In this document: piece by piece, positions 1 through 6,231 of the stretch
Position numbering within the stretch: position 1 is the stretch's first letter
Layout of the letters: the number at the start of each line of letters is the position of its first letter
Assembly (NCBI GenBank): GCA_946479255.1
Contig: CAMLFK010000156.1
Span: forward strand, 1-11,368
Direction: 5' to 3'
Length of the DNA stretch: 11,368 nt
DNA from: an uncultured Oxalobacteraceae bacterium
GTDB lineage: Bacteria > Pseudomonadota > Gammaproteobacteria > Burkholderiales > Burkholderiaceae
Translations under genes and position numbers: made by a program
The notes under the pieces: generated by a model
Seen by the model: only the letters and a program-made list of their open reading frames with translations
Databases searched by the model: none
What the model was told of the DNA's origin: nothing

Positions 1-47
1 GAGATCACAGGAAGTGACTGGAGTTCAGACGTGTGCTCTTCCGATCT
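1..47. other. Illumina adapter contamination at the contig end
   Basis: This is not genomic DNA. Bases 14-47 match the Illumina TruSeq Read 2 / i7-side adapter, beginning GTGACTGGAGTTCAGACG and ending GCTCTTCCGATCT. Bases 1-5 (GAGAT) match the end of the P7 primer, and bases 6-13 (CACAGGAA) sit exactly where an 8-nt i7 index belongs. Genomic sequence therefore starts at about base 48. Read on the minus strand the adapter encodes DRKSTRLNSSH, a tail known from contaminated database proteins. Read on the plus strand it gives another spurious peptide containing LFRS. The match is from memory of the adapter sequence, and its length leaves little doubt. Confidence 0.98.
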
Positions 48-532
48 AATTTGAATTCGGTCGGGGTCAGGTGCACCGGCTTTCCGCCGCGCAGGACGGT
101 GCGCGCACCGAGGTCGACGCTGAGGTCGCCGAAACGGACCGGGCCGGCGGCCGCGCTTGCTTCGGGGCGCAGGCGCCGGATGTGGGCGCGCACCCTGGCC
201 AGCAACTCGGGCACCCCGAAGGGTTTGGAGAGGTAGTCATCGGCGCCCCGGTCCAGGGCAGCGACCTTCTCGGCTTCCTGGTGGCGTGCCGAGACCACCA
301 CGATCGAGGCACTGCCGGCCGCGCGCAATGGCTCTATCAGCGCGAGGCCGTCCACATCGGGCAGGCCCAGATCGAGCAGGATCAGCACCGGATCGCGTGC
401 CGCGGCCAGGCGCAGCGCATCGCGGCCGTTGGCGGCTTCGTCAATCGCATAGCCGGCTTCGCGCAAGGCGCCCGCCAGCATGGTGCGCACGTCGGCATCG
501 TCTTCCACGATCAGGATCGCTTGCTTAGTCAT
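48..532 (-). CDS. kdpE: KdpE-type response regulator, 3' end replaced by adapter
   Basis: This is an OmpR/KdpE-family two-component response regulator and DNA-binding transcription factor. Residues 1-120 form the receiver domain: acidic pair D11/D12, phospho-acceptor D54 in LLDLGLPDVDG, S81, and K103 in the LSKPF motif. The winged-helix output domain starts near residue 132 and is readable only to LTPTEFKL (about residue 162). From there the frame runs into adapter sequence (DRKSTRLNSSHFL), so the recognition helix is missing because of the assembly and not through mutation. A complete KdpE is about 225-230 aa. The ATG lies in a 4-nt ATGA overlap with the upstream kinase stop, so the two are translationally coupled. 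KdpE normally activates potassium-uptake genes. With kup next door, control of potassium uptake is the likely role, although another OmpR-type assignment cannot be excluded without the missing DNA-binding half. Confidence 0.88.
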
Positions 533-1974
533 GTTGCTTCTTCATGGGCTTGCTCTGGATACGGCGCCGCGGGAATGGTGATGGCGGCCGTGGTGCCGGC
601 CGGCCTTGCGGGCTTGATGGCGAGCGTGCCGCCGTGCGCAGCGACGATGGCGCGGCAGATCGCCAGGCCCAGCCCCTGTCCGTCGCCGCCGCCTTGGGCT
701 GTGAAGCCGCAACCATCGTCCTTGACGAAGATAAGGAGGAAGCCGCAGCGGTAGCCGGCGCGGATCGTCAGCCCGGTCGCGCCGTGCGCGTGGCGCTTGA
801 CGTTCTCGATCAGGTTCCACAGCACCCGCTCGATCAGCGCGGCGTCGAGCTGGATCAGGCGCGGCGTGGCCGTGGAACGTGAACGGATCGGCAGCGCGAA
901 GCCGTCTTCGCGCTGTTGGGCGATCGCGCTGCCGATGATCTCGTCGATCAGGTGCCAGTCGCGCTGCAAGGCGATGCTGCCCTGGCCGAAGCGCGCCATG
1001 TCCAGCAGATTGCTGACCATATGATTCATCCGCAGCGTCACGCGCTGGATCGACGCTTCCAGTTCCGGGCGCCGCTGGCCTGACATGACGAGCTGGCTCG
1101 CCAGGCCGGTCAGGGCCGTGAGCGGGGTGCGCAGGTCGTGCGATACGGCCGCGAGCACGGAGTTGCGGAATCGCTCGGCATCGATGGAGGCCTGGGCTTT
1201 TTGGGCGAGGGCGGCCATGAAGATCCGTTCGACGGCCATCGCCAGCTGATCGGCTGCAACGTGAATCATGCGCTCGGATTGTTCGGGAAAATGGGTCTGG
1301 CCCTGGGGGACGGTGACGGCCAGGACGCCACCGGTGGCGCCCGGGGCACGCAGGGCGACGTAGTACATGCCCGCGGAATACACCCCGGCCGCTCCATCCC
1401 TGCCGCCGGCGTTGAACACGGCGGCAGCGATGCGCTCAACTCCGACCGCCAGCCTGGGCGCCGCCCCGCCGCTTGTGCACGGCGCAAGGCGCCCGTCGTC
1501 GCCGGCGATGAGAAGCAGCACCGTGGTATCGAACATGCTGGCAATCCAGCTGGTGCCAACCTGGCACACGGCGCCAAGGTCGCTGGCCCCGGCCAGGGCC
1601 GCCGACATTTCGCGCAAGGCTTCGGTTTGCCTGGCGCGGGCATCGGCAAGCTGTTCCTGACGGCGTATGCCTTCGATCAGGTAGCTGGTGATGATGGCGA
1701 CGGTCAGGATGAGCACGAAGGTGAACAGGTGCTGGGCATCGTGGACCGCCAGCGAGTTATAGGGGGGCACCAGGAACACGTCGTACAGGACCACCGACAG
1801 CACTGAGCTGACGATGCCGGCGGTGCGCCCGATCCGGATCGTGATCGACACCACCAGCAGCAGGTACATCAGCACCAGATTGACTGGCAGGACCGTCTCG
1901 CGCAAGGTCACGCCGAGCGCTGTGGCGCCCGCGCAGGCCGCCAGCGGCAGCGCGACATTGCGCACGCCGTTCAT
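529..1974 (-). CDS. kdpD: KdpD-like membrane sensor histidine kinase lacking the N-terminal half
   Basis: This 481-aa inner-membrane sensor kinase has four closely packed hydrophobic segments at residues 8-100. They look like the DUF4118 membrane module typical of KdpD. A GAF-like region follows at about 120-250. The HisKA domain carries the H-box SHDLRTPL (phospho-acceptor H279). The HATPase domain has an N-box (NLIEN, 387-391), a G1 motif (DDGCGF, about 419-424) and a G2 motif (GQGLGLAIC, 432-440). E. coli KdpD is about 890 aa. The cytoplasmic N-terminal KdpD and UspA-like domains are absent here. The gene seems to have evolved in this form and not to be broken, because its ATG shares one base with the kup stop (TGATG) and its stop overlaps the regulator start. 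Expected role: sensing K+ or turgor and phosphorylating the downstream KdpE-type regulator. The kdpD symbol reflects family membership; the short architecture may be a distinct subfamily. Confidence 0.88.
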   Translation of the reverse strand: MNGVRNVALPLAACAGATALGVTLRETVLPVNLVLMYLLLVVSITIRIGRTAGIVSSVLSVVLYDVFLVPPYNSLAVHDAQHLFTFVLILTVAIITSYLIEGIRRQEQLADARARQTEALREMSAALAGASDLGAVCQVGTSWIASMFDTTVLLLIAGDDGRLAPCTSGGAAPRLAVGVERIAAAVFNAGGRDGAAGVYSAGMYYVALRAPGATGGVLAVTVPQGQTHFPEQSERMIHVAADQLAMAVERIFMAALAQKAQASIDAERFRNSVLAAVSHDLRTPLTALTGLASQLVMSGQRRPELEASIQRVTLRMNHMVSNLLDMARFGQGSIALQRDWHLIDEIIGSAIAQQREDGFALPIRSRSTATPRLIQLDAALIERVLWNLIENVKRHAHGATGLTIRAGYRCGFLLIFVKDDGCGFTAQGGGDGQGLGLAICRAIVAAHGGTLAIKPARPAGTTAAITIPAAPYPEQAHEEAT

Positions 1975-3845
1975 CAGATTTCCACCTGGGTTCCCAGTTC
2001 GATCACCCGGTTGGCGGGCAATTGGTAGTACTCGGCCGCATCGCGCGCATTTTTCGACATGATGGCGAATACCGCGTCTCCCAGCTTCGGCATGCGTCCG
2101 CCCGCGACGGGGATCACCGTCTGCCTGGCGATGAAGAACGAGGTATCCATGATGTTCAATGCAATTCCTTCATGCTGAGCCTGCTCCATGGCGGCGATCA
2201 CGTTGCGCTCGTCCTTGAAGCCGTAGCGGATATCGAGCTGAAAACAGTTGTGCCCGAGCGCAGTCACGGCGGTCCGTTCTTCCACCGGCACGGTCGGGAT
2301 ATCCCGGTTGTACACCGTCAGGAAGATCGTTTTCTCATGCAACACCTTATTGTGCAACAGATTATGCAGGAGCGCATGGGGAACACCATCGCCTTCGGCG
2401 CGGAAGAACACAGCCGTTCCCGGTACCCGCAAAGGCGGCGAGGCGAACAGCGAGTCCATGAAAGCGGGCAAGGCAATCAGGTGCTGGCGCTGGTGCTCGG
2501 CCATCATGTCGCGGCCGGTCCGCCAGGTCAGCATGAGCAGCATGGTGGCCGCGCCCAGCACCAGCGGGAACCAGCCGCCGTCGGCGATCTTGAGTCCGTT
2601 CGCTGCGAGGAACACCAGGTCGATCAGCACAAAGAATGCGGTCGCCAGCCAGCACAGCAGCGGATTGTAGCCCCACATGTAGCGGATCACGAAGTAGGTC
2701 AGCACGGTGGTGGCCAGCATGGTGGTGGACACCGCGATGCCATAGGCGGCCGCCAGGCTGGTCGAGGAGCCGAAGCCGACGACCGCGCACAGCACGATCG
2801 CCATTTGCAGCCAGTTGGCGAGCGGAATATAGATTTGTCCCTTTTCGTGTTCGCTGGTATGGACAACCTTCATCCTCGGTAAAAAGCCGAGTGAAATCGC
2901 CGCCTGGGTCACGGAAAAGGTCGCGGCGATGGTGGCTTGCGCGGCGATCACGGCCGCCAGCGTGGCCAGCACGACCAGCGGCAAGATGCTCCAGCTGCCC
3001 AGCTGGTAGTAGAAGGGATTGACCGCCGCCGCCGGATTGTTCATCAGCGTGGCCGATTGGCCAAGGTAGTTCAGCACCAGGGCGGGAAACACGATCAGGA
3101 ACCAGGCCCGGCGAATCGGCTGCTTGCCGAAGTGGCCCATGTCGGCGTACAGGGCTTCGGCCCCGGTCAGCGCCAGGAAAATGGCGCCCAGTGCGACGAA
3201 TCCGAACCATTTATTGGTGGCGAAGAAGTTGAACGCATGGGCCGGGTGGAAAGCCGCCAGCACCGACGGCGTCTCGACGATATTTATCACGCCCATGACG
3301 GCAAGCGCGCCGAACCACAGCACCATGAAGGGTCCGAAGAAGCGCCCCAGCCCGGCGGTGCCGCGGTGCTGGAATGCATACAGCAGAATCACCACCAGCA
3401 TGGCGATGGCCACTACGTAGGGTTTGAACAGCGGCGTGGCGATTTCCATGCCTTCGACCGCGGACAGGATCGTGATGGCGGGGGTGATCACGCCATCGCC
3501 ATAAAACAGCGCGGTGCCGGCCAGGCCGATCAGCATCAGGACAAAGTATTGGCGGCTGCGCGGACCGACGCCGCTGAGGGCGAGTGCCAGCAGCGCCATG
3601 ATGCCGCCTTCGCCCTGGTTGTCGGCGCGCAGGATCAAGGTGACGTACTTGAGCGAGACGATGATGATCAGGCTCCAGATGATCAGCGAGGCGGCGCCCA
3701 GAATATTGTCGACCGTGACTGGAATGCCGTGATGGGGTGCGAACACCTCCTTCAGGGCATAGAGGGGACTGGTGCCGATGTCGCCGTAGACCACACCCAG
3801 GGCGGCCAGGGTCAAGCCGGATTTCAGGCTCGTTTTGCTATCCAT
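1974..3845 (-). CDS. kup: Kup/TrkD low-affinity potassium uptake protein
   Basis: This is an inner-membrane K+ transporter of the KUP/HAK/KT family, thought to work as a K+/H+ symporter. The N-terminus carries the family signature GVVYGDIGTSPLY (residues 17-29), and about 12 hydrophobic segments follow up to about residue 450. Typical stretches include FYGDGVITPAI, TGAEALYADMGHFG and NGLKIADGGWFPL. A soluble C-terminal domain completes it. With the ATG at 3845 the protein is 623 aa, close to the 622 aa of E. coli Kup. A TTG at 3863 would add six residues, but ATG fits the family length better. The Shine-Dalgarno sequence is weak (GGA 8-10 nt upstream). It is the first gene of an operon with the sensor kinase and response regulator, and its stop shares one base with the kinase start. 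Kup usually stands alone, so the linkage to a KdpD/KdpE pair is notable. Confidence 0.96.
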   Translation of the reverse strand: MDSKTSLKSGLTLAALGVVYGDIGTSPLYALKEVFAPHHGIPVTVDNILGAASLIIWSLIIIVSLKYVTLILRADNQGEGGIMALLALALSGVGPRSRQYFVLMLIGLAGTALFYGDGVITPAITILSAVEGMEIATPLFKPYVVAIAMLVVILLYAFQHRGTAGLGRFFGPFMVLWFGALAVMGVINIVETPSVLAAFHPAHAFNFFATNKWFGFVALGAIFLALTGAEALYADMGHFGKQPIRRAWFLIVFPALVLNYLGQSATLMNNPAAAVNPFYYQLGSWSILPLVVLATLAAVIAAQATIAATFSVTQAAISLGFLPRMKVVHTSEHEKGQIYIPLANWLQMAIVLCAVVGFGSSTSLAAAYGIAVSTTMLATTVLTYFVIRYMWGYNPLLCWLATAFFVLIDLVFLAANGLKIADGGWFPLVLGAATMLLMLTWRTGRDMMAEHQRQHLIALPAFMDSLFASPPLRVPGTAVFFRAEGDGVPHALLHNLLHNKVLHEKTIFLTVYNRDIPTVPVEERTAVTALGHNCFQLDIRYGFKDERNVIAAMEQAQHEGIALNIMDTSFFIARQTVIPVAGGRMPKLGDAVFAIMSKNARDAAEYYQLPANRVIELGTQVEI

Positions 3846-4044
3846 ATACAATCCATCAGGCAATTGAAAGATTGCAGGTTAGCGAATGCGGTGTATAGGC
3901 GGTATATAGATTGCCGGCGGTCCAGACGCGCCTTCAAGTCCTATCGTGACGACGCTCCCTTGATTAGAATGACGGGACTGAGAAGCCATCATCCCTCATG
4001 ACCGGTCAGGTGACCGAACACGGCGGCTAAGGGGAACACGCTGC
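3846..4044. other. Intergenic region between kup and the hypothetical gene
   Basis: These 199 bases separate two divergent genes and must hold both promoters. I see no convincing sigma-70 promoter. TAGAAT at 3965-3970 is a fair -10 on the plus strand without a good -35. On the minus strand there are TATA-rich stretches (GTGTATAG, GGTATATAG, at about 3890-3909) just upstream of kup, also without a clear -35. A palindromic cluster near the right end is listed separately. No RNA gene is recognised. Confidence 0.4.
3999..4016. promoter_or_regulatory. TGACCG half-site cluster, possible operator
   Basis: TGACCGGTCA (3999-4008) is a perfect 10-bp palindrome. A further TGACCG follows at 4011-4016, so CGGTCA/TGACCG also pair around the central GG. 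The three half-sites end 28 bases before the ATG of the 185-aa hypothetical gene, where a repressor could block transcription. No cognate regulator is identified, and an 18-base site of this kind can arise by chance in GC-rich DNA. Confidence 0.35.
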
Positions 4045-4602
4045 ATGGAAAACACGCTGCTTACTGCCGGACTTGCGTGCCTCATCGCTTCGATCATTGG
4101 TGGGGGGCTAAAGGCTTTCAGTATCGAGATTCCGGCACTCACGACCTGGCTGCGGCAGATCGCTTTGTTCATTCTCGGTCTGGTGCTTTGCTTGATGGCT
4201 TTTGGAGTGCGGCCCGGGTCGATCAGCTCACTGCTGCAGGCCGCCATATCCCGGCCCCTACCGGCACCAATTCCACTACAACCCGTATGCGGCACCGTAA
4301 TTGCTGCTCCCGCCCACGGTAAGCTTCTTGCCTTTATATGGTCCAGGGTGGAAAACGCTTCGAACTATACAGTCGAGGTCGACTGCTTCGGTTGCAACGG
4401 CCGCCAATGGTATAGCTTCTCCGGCATCCCGTGGCACCTGCGGCTTGGTCTGGGACTGCGAACTCCGCGTTACACCAATCTTCTCTACCCGCAGATGCGC
4501 GAGGCCGGGGGTACCGCGATGCGATGGCGCGTTTGGGCAATTGACCAGTCGGGGCGCCCTGGAGTCAAGAGTCCTTGGTGCCAGGTCGCATTCGTTGGAT
4601 GA
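4045..4602 (+). CDS. Hypothetical membrane-anchored protein with a possible Ig/FnIII-like domain
   Basis: I do not recognise the family of this 185-aa protein. Two hydrophobic segments (about residues 6-25 and 35-55) would make a membrane hairpin or a signal anchor plus one helix. A proline-rich linker (PLPAPIPLQP, 71-80) follows. The C-terminal domain, about 100 residues, has aromatic and alternating hydrophobic residues (FIWSRVENASNYTVEV, MRWRVWAIDQSGRPG, SPWCQVAF). It reads like a fibronectin-III or Ig-like beta sandwich of the kind found in extracytoplasmic binding modules. Cysteines at 82, 114, 117 and 179 could form disulfides. ATG 4045 is preceded by AAGGGGA at a long but usable distance. 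The gene is transcribed away from kup and its codons are less GC-rich than those of its neighbours. It is probably real, but its function is unknown and the FnIII idea rests on pattern only. Confidence 0.6.
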   Translation: MENTLLTAGLACLIASIIGGGLKAFSIEIPALTTWLRQIALFILGLVLCLMAFGVRPGSISSLLQAAISRPLPAPIPLQPVCGTVIAAPAHGKLLAFIWSRVENASNYTVEVDCFGCNGRQWYSFSGIPWHLRLGLGLRTPRYTNLLYPQMREAGGTAMRWRVWAIDQSGRPGVKSPWCQVAFVG

Positions 4603-4739
4603 TGCGTGCCTTCCGAAAGGATGCAGCAATCGCCCTCGGAAGCGCGGCCGGCGTTCCAGGCGGCGTTGGCAGGCCAGATGGCGGCGTTTGCCGCGAACGC
4701 CTGAGCGAACGGGGTCTGGCGTGTGCCTGCTTGATGGTC
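4603..4739. other. Convergent intergenic spacer with a small hairpin
   Basis: This 137-base gap lies between the convergent ends of the hypothetical gene and the VOC gene. It contains a 6-bp stem, GGCGTT (4683-4688) with AACGCC (4696-4701), around a 7-nt loop. Neither side has a T-run, so it is not a standard intrinsic terminator. Reading frames that cross it are unsupported and overlap the flanking genes. Confidence 0.4.
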
Positions 4740-5162
4740 TCACTGTATGGGGAGTATTTCGGGATTGAATACCACTTCCCAGAGGTGCCCATCAAGGTCC
4801 ATGAAGTAAGCCGCGTAGCCGCCGTAGAAGGTGTCTGCCGCAGCCTTGACGATACGGGCGCCGGCGTTTTTCGCTTGTTCCATGACCACGTCTACCTCAT
4901 CTTTGGACAAGACATTATGGCCGATGGTCAGCTCAAGCGGGCCGCCGGCCTGCATTGGAAGTCCCGTATCAGCCGCAATGCTTTTACGTGGCCATAACGC
5001 AAGTTTGACGCCGCCTTGCAGATCGAAAAAGGCGACGGCGCCATTGTCGAATTCGGTGCCAATGATGCCTTGCGTAGCAAAGCCAAGGCCGTCACGATAG
5101 AAGGCCACAGAGCGTTTCAGGTTGTCTACGCCGAGAGTAAGGACAGTCAATCTAGCCTGCAT
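4740..5162 (-). CDS. VOC (glyoxalase/bleomycin-resistance fold) family protein
   Basis: This 140-aa cytoplasmic protein belongs to the vicinal oxygen chelate superfamily. It has two beta-alpha-beta-beta-beta modules. The first begins with LTVLTLGVDNLKRSVAFYRDGLGF (residues 5-28). The second ends with the typical YGGYAAYFMDLDGHLWEV stretch (113-130), where H126 and E129 sit at usual metal-ligand positions. Superfamily members include glyoxalase I, ring-cleaving dioxygenases and antibiotic-binding or thiol-transfer resistance proteins. The sequence alone does not say which substrate applies. ATG 5162 is chosen because GGAG (plus-strand CTCC at 5169-5172) lies six bases upstream; a TTG at 5186 would place that site inside the gene. 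It lies 81 bases downstream of arr on the same strand and might be co-transcribed. Confidence 0.88.
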   Translation of the reverse strand: MQARLTVLTLGVDNLKRSVAFYRDGLGFATQGIIGTEFDNGAVAFFDLQGGVKLALWPRKSIAADTGLPMQAGGPLELTIGHNVLSKDEVDVVMEQAKNAGARIVKAAADTFYGGYAAYFMDLDGHLWEVVFNPEILPIQ

Positions 5163-5168
5163 GGCGTG

Positions 5169-5172
5169 CTCC
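5169..5172 (-). promoter_or_regulatory. Ribosome binding site fixing the VOC start
   Basis: GGAG on the minus strand, six bases before ATG 5162. It supports this ATG over the in-frame TTG 24 bases upstream. Confidence 0.65.
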
Positions 5173-5206
5173 AATTGAGAGTGCAAATCTTAGTTCATTG
5201 CCCATC

Positions 5207-5227
5207 GAGTTACGCTGGGGGTAACTC
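5207..5227. repeat. Perfect 7-bp inverted repeat between arr and the VOC gene
   Basis: GAGTTAC (5207-5213) and GTAACTC (5221-5227) are exact reverse complements around a 7-nt GC-rich loop. The repeat lies 16 bases past the arr stop and 45 bases before the VOC start. On the transcribed minus strand no T-run follows, so it is either a weak terminator or mRNA-stabilising hairpin, or an operator for the VOC gene. Confidence 0.5.
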
Positions 5228-5243
5228 TGTCTACCGCTGCCGG

Positions 5244-5699
5244 CTAGTCTTCGATCGGTGCCAGGCCCTGTCGCCGCTTTTCTTCGAGACTATCGAGCAT
5301 CTGCTGAAGCACTTCGGGCGGGTGCCCGGTCCAATCGTTGACCAAGGCGACAATCTTCAAGGGCTGGCGCGTACGATAGGAGCGGGTCGGGTTGCCGGGA
5401 AAGCGCTTGTTTGTCAGGTTCGGGTCGTCCTCGAAAGTCCCGGTCGGTTCGACGATATAGATGTAGCCGCGGCCTTCCGCTCCCGCAAGCGCCGTTGACA
5501 GCTCCGCGCCCCAGACAGCTGAATCGAGCGCGGCGCTGAAATACACATTGTTGGAGACCCGGCCTTCCTCAAAATTGGACGCGAAACCGGGTACCAGCAG
5601 CTCGCCCGGTTCCAGACGGTATCGCGTCCCGTGGTAGAAGGGGCCTTCCACATGGCTACAGCTGCCGTGGGTAACGGGTGTCCATTCCTCATTGCGCAT
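5244..5699 (-). CDS. arr: Arr family NAD+-dependent rifamycin ADP-ribosyltransferase
   Basis: This 151-aa cytoplasmic enzyme transfers ADP-ribose from NAD+ to the C23 hydroxyl of rifamycins and so inactivates them. The family hallmarks are all present: GPFYHGTR (H23), NVYFSAALDSAVWGAEL (Y53) and EGRGYIYIVEPTG. FEDDPNLTNKRFPGNPTRSY follows at 89-108, with D92 at the expected catalytic position. H23, Y53 and D92 correspond to the His-Tyr-Asp triad described for mycobacterial Arr. Length and motifs closely resemble the integron-borne Arr-2 group, as far as I remember that sequence. ATG 5699 is preceded by GGGGA nine bases upstream. No attC site, integrase or transposase is seen beside it, so it looks like a resident chromosomal gene. 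Its native role in such soil bacteria may be wider than drug resistance; that part is inference. Confidence 0.95.
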   Translation of the reverse strand: MRNEEWTPVTHGSCSHVEGPFYHGTRYRLEPGELLVPGFASNFEEGRVSNNVYFSAALDSAVWGAELSTALAGAEGRGYIYIVEPTGTFEDDPNLTNKRFPGNPTRSYRTRQPLKIVALVNDWTGHPPEVLQQMLDSLEEKRRQGLAPIED

Positions 5700-5747
5700 G
5701 TGCGTATATCCCCAAAGAATTGTTTCGGCGCGAGGCCAACTTCAATC

Positions 5748-5777
5748 AGTGTAAGTCGCGCGTGCTGATCAGGGCAA
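5748..5777 (-). promoter_or_regulatory. Possible arr promoter
   Basis: On the minus strand TTGCCC (plus 5772-5777) is followed after 18 bases by TACACT (plus 5748-5753), about 50 bases upstream of the arr ATG. Both hexamers match the sigma-70 consensus only partly. It is the best pair I see in the arr-gntR intergenic region. Confidence 0.3.
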
Positions 5778-5804
5778 GCGAAGCCCGCAGGCAAAAAATA
5801 GCGC

Positions 5805-5832
5805 TTGCCTTCGCTTCAACACTGTATATACT
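5805..5832 (+). promoter_or_regulatory. Predicted gntR promoter giving a leaderless mRNA
   Basis: TTGCCT (5805-5810), a 16-base spacer, then TATACT (5827-5832). Six bases follow before the ATG at 5839, so transcription should begin at or next to the A of the start codon. No Shine-Dalgarno sequence precedes this ATG, which agrees with a leaderless transcript. Confidence 0.6.
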
Positions 5833-5853
5833 GTGTATATGAGCATACACAGT
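5830..5853. promoter_or_regulatory. Perfect 9-bp inverted repeat across the gntR start codon, likely operator
   Basis: ACTGTGTAT (5830-5838) and ATACACAGT (5845-5853) are exact reverse complements. The 6-nt spacer ATGAGC is the first two codons of gntR. A third related arm, ACTGTATAT (5821-5829), lies directly upstream over the -10. The position over -10, start site and start codon fits autorepression by the encoded GntR/YtrA-type protein. Binding is inferred from position and symmetry. Confidence 0.7.
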
Positions 5854-6231
5854 CCATTCGCCATCTCGCAAACCGATGGCCGCCCGATGTACCTGCAAAT
5901 CATCGAGCAGATACGTCACAAGGTGGCCGTCGGCGACTGGCCGCCGGGCGCCGATATTCCATCGATCCGCCAGCTCGCGGCCGACCTGTCCGTCAGCGTC
6001 ATCACGGTCAAGCGCGCCTATCTTGAGCTCGAGCGCGAAGGGGTGATCCTCACCCAGCAGGGGCGCGGCTCCATCGTCTCGCACAATCCAGCGATCAGTA
6101 CCGGCTTGTGGGAACAGCAGCTGGCGCGTGCGCTGGACGAAACGGCTCGCCTCGGCCACATGCTGGGTCTCGACGCAGAAGAATTGAAGTCCCGCCTCGA
6201 CAGGCACCTACATCAACAGAAGGGAACGTGA
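5839..6231 (+). CDS. GntR family (YtrA subfamily) transcriptional repressor
   Basis: This is a 130-aa DNA-binding protein. Residues about 12-80 form the GntR winged helix-turn-helix: GRPMYLQIIEQIRHKVAVGD, then SIRQLAADLSVSVITVKRAY, then LEREGVILTQQGRGSIV. The short C-terminal tail (about 50 residues, helical) is far too small for the FadR, HutC or aminotransferase-type effector domains and is typical of the YtrA subfamily. YtrA regulators usually head and repress ABC-transporter operons in response to envelope stress or antibiotics. ATG 5839 is preferred over GTG 5833 because the promoter implies a transcript starting at the A of that ATG. The stop shares one base with the ABC ATPase start (TGATG). 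Autoregulation through the inverted repeat over its own start is likely. Confidence 0.93.
   Translation: MSIHSPFAISQTDGRPMYLQIIEQIRHKVAVGDWPPGADIPSIRQLAADLSVSVITVKRAYLELEREGVILTQQGRGSIVSHNPAISTGLWEQQLARALDETARLGHMLGLDAEELKSRLDRHLHQQKGT

Noticed and set aside
71..754. Long plus-strand open frame at the left end, starting near the adapter
   Set aside because: It runs antisense across both the response regulator and the kinase, which have clear families. Its composition is that of a GC-rich shadow frame.
2022..2882. Plus-strand 286-codon open frame
   Set aside because: Antisense to kup, rich in His, Gln and Arg with no hydrophobic core or motif.
2937..4001. Plus-strand 354-codon open frame
   Set aside because: Antisense to kup. 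Despite its length it is low-complexity (Gln, Asp, His) and has no recognisable domain.
4683..4701. Rho-independent terminator between the hypothetical and VOC genes
   Set aside because: The 6-bp stem is short and has no T-run on either strand.
4575..4997. Plus-strand open frame across the hypothetical-VOC gap
   Set aside because: Overlaps the VOC gene antisense and the end of the hypothetical gene; no ribosome site or motif.
5163..5838. Possible integron cassette (attC) around arr
   Set aside because: Arr-2-type genes are often in cassettes, but I found no attC-like R'/R'' core pair (GTTRRRY type), integrase or neighbouring cassette here.
5746..6207. Minus-strand 153-codon frame over the gntR start
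   Set aside because: Antisense to gntR and covers the operator; the plus-strand GntR domain is unmistakable.
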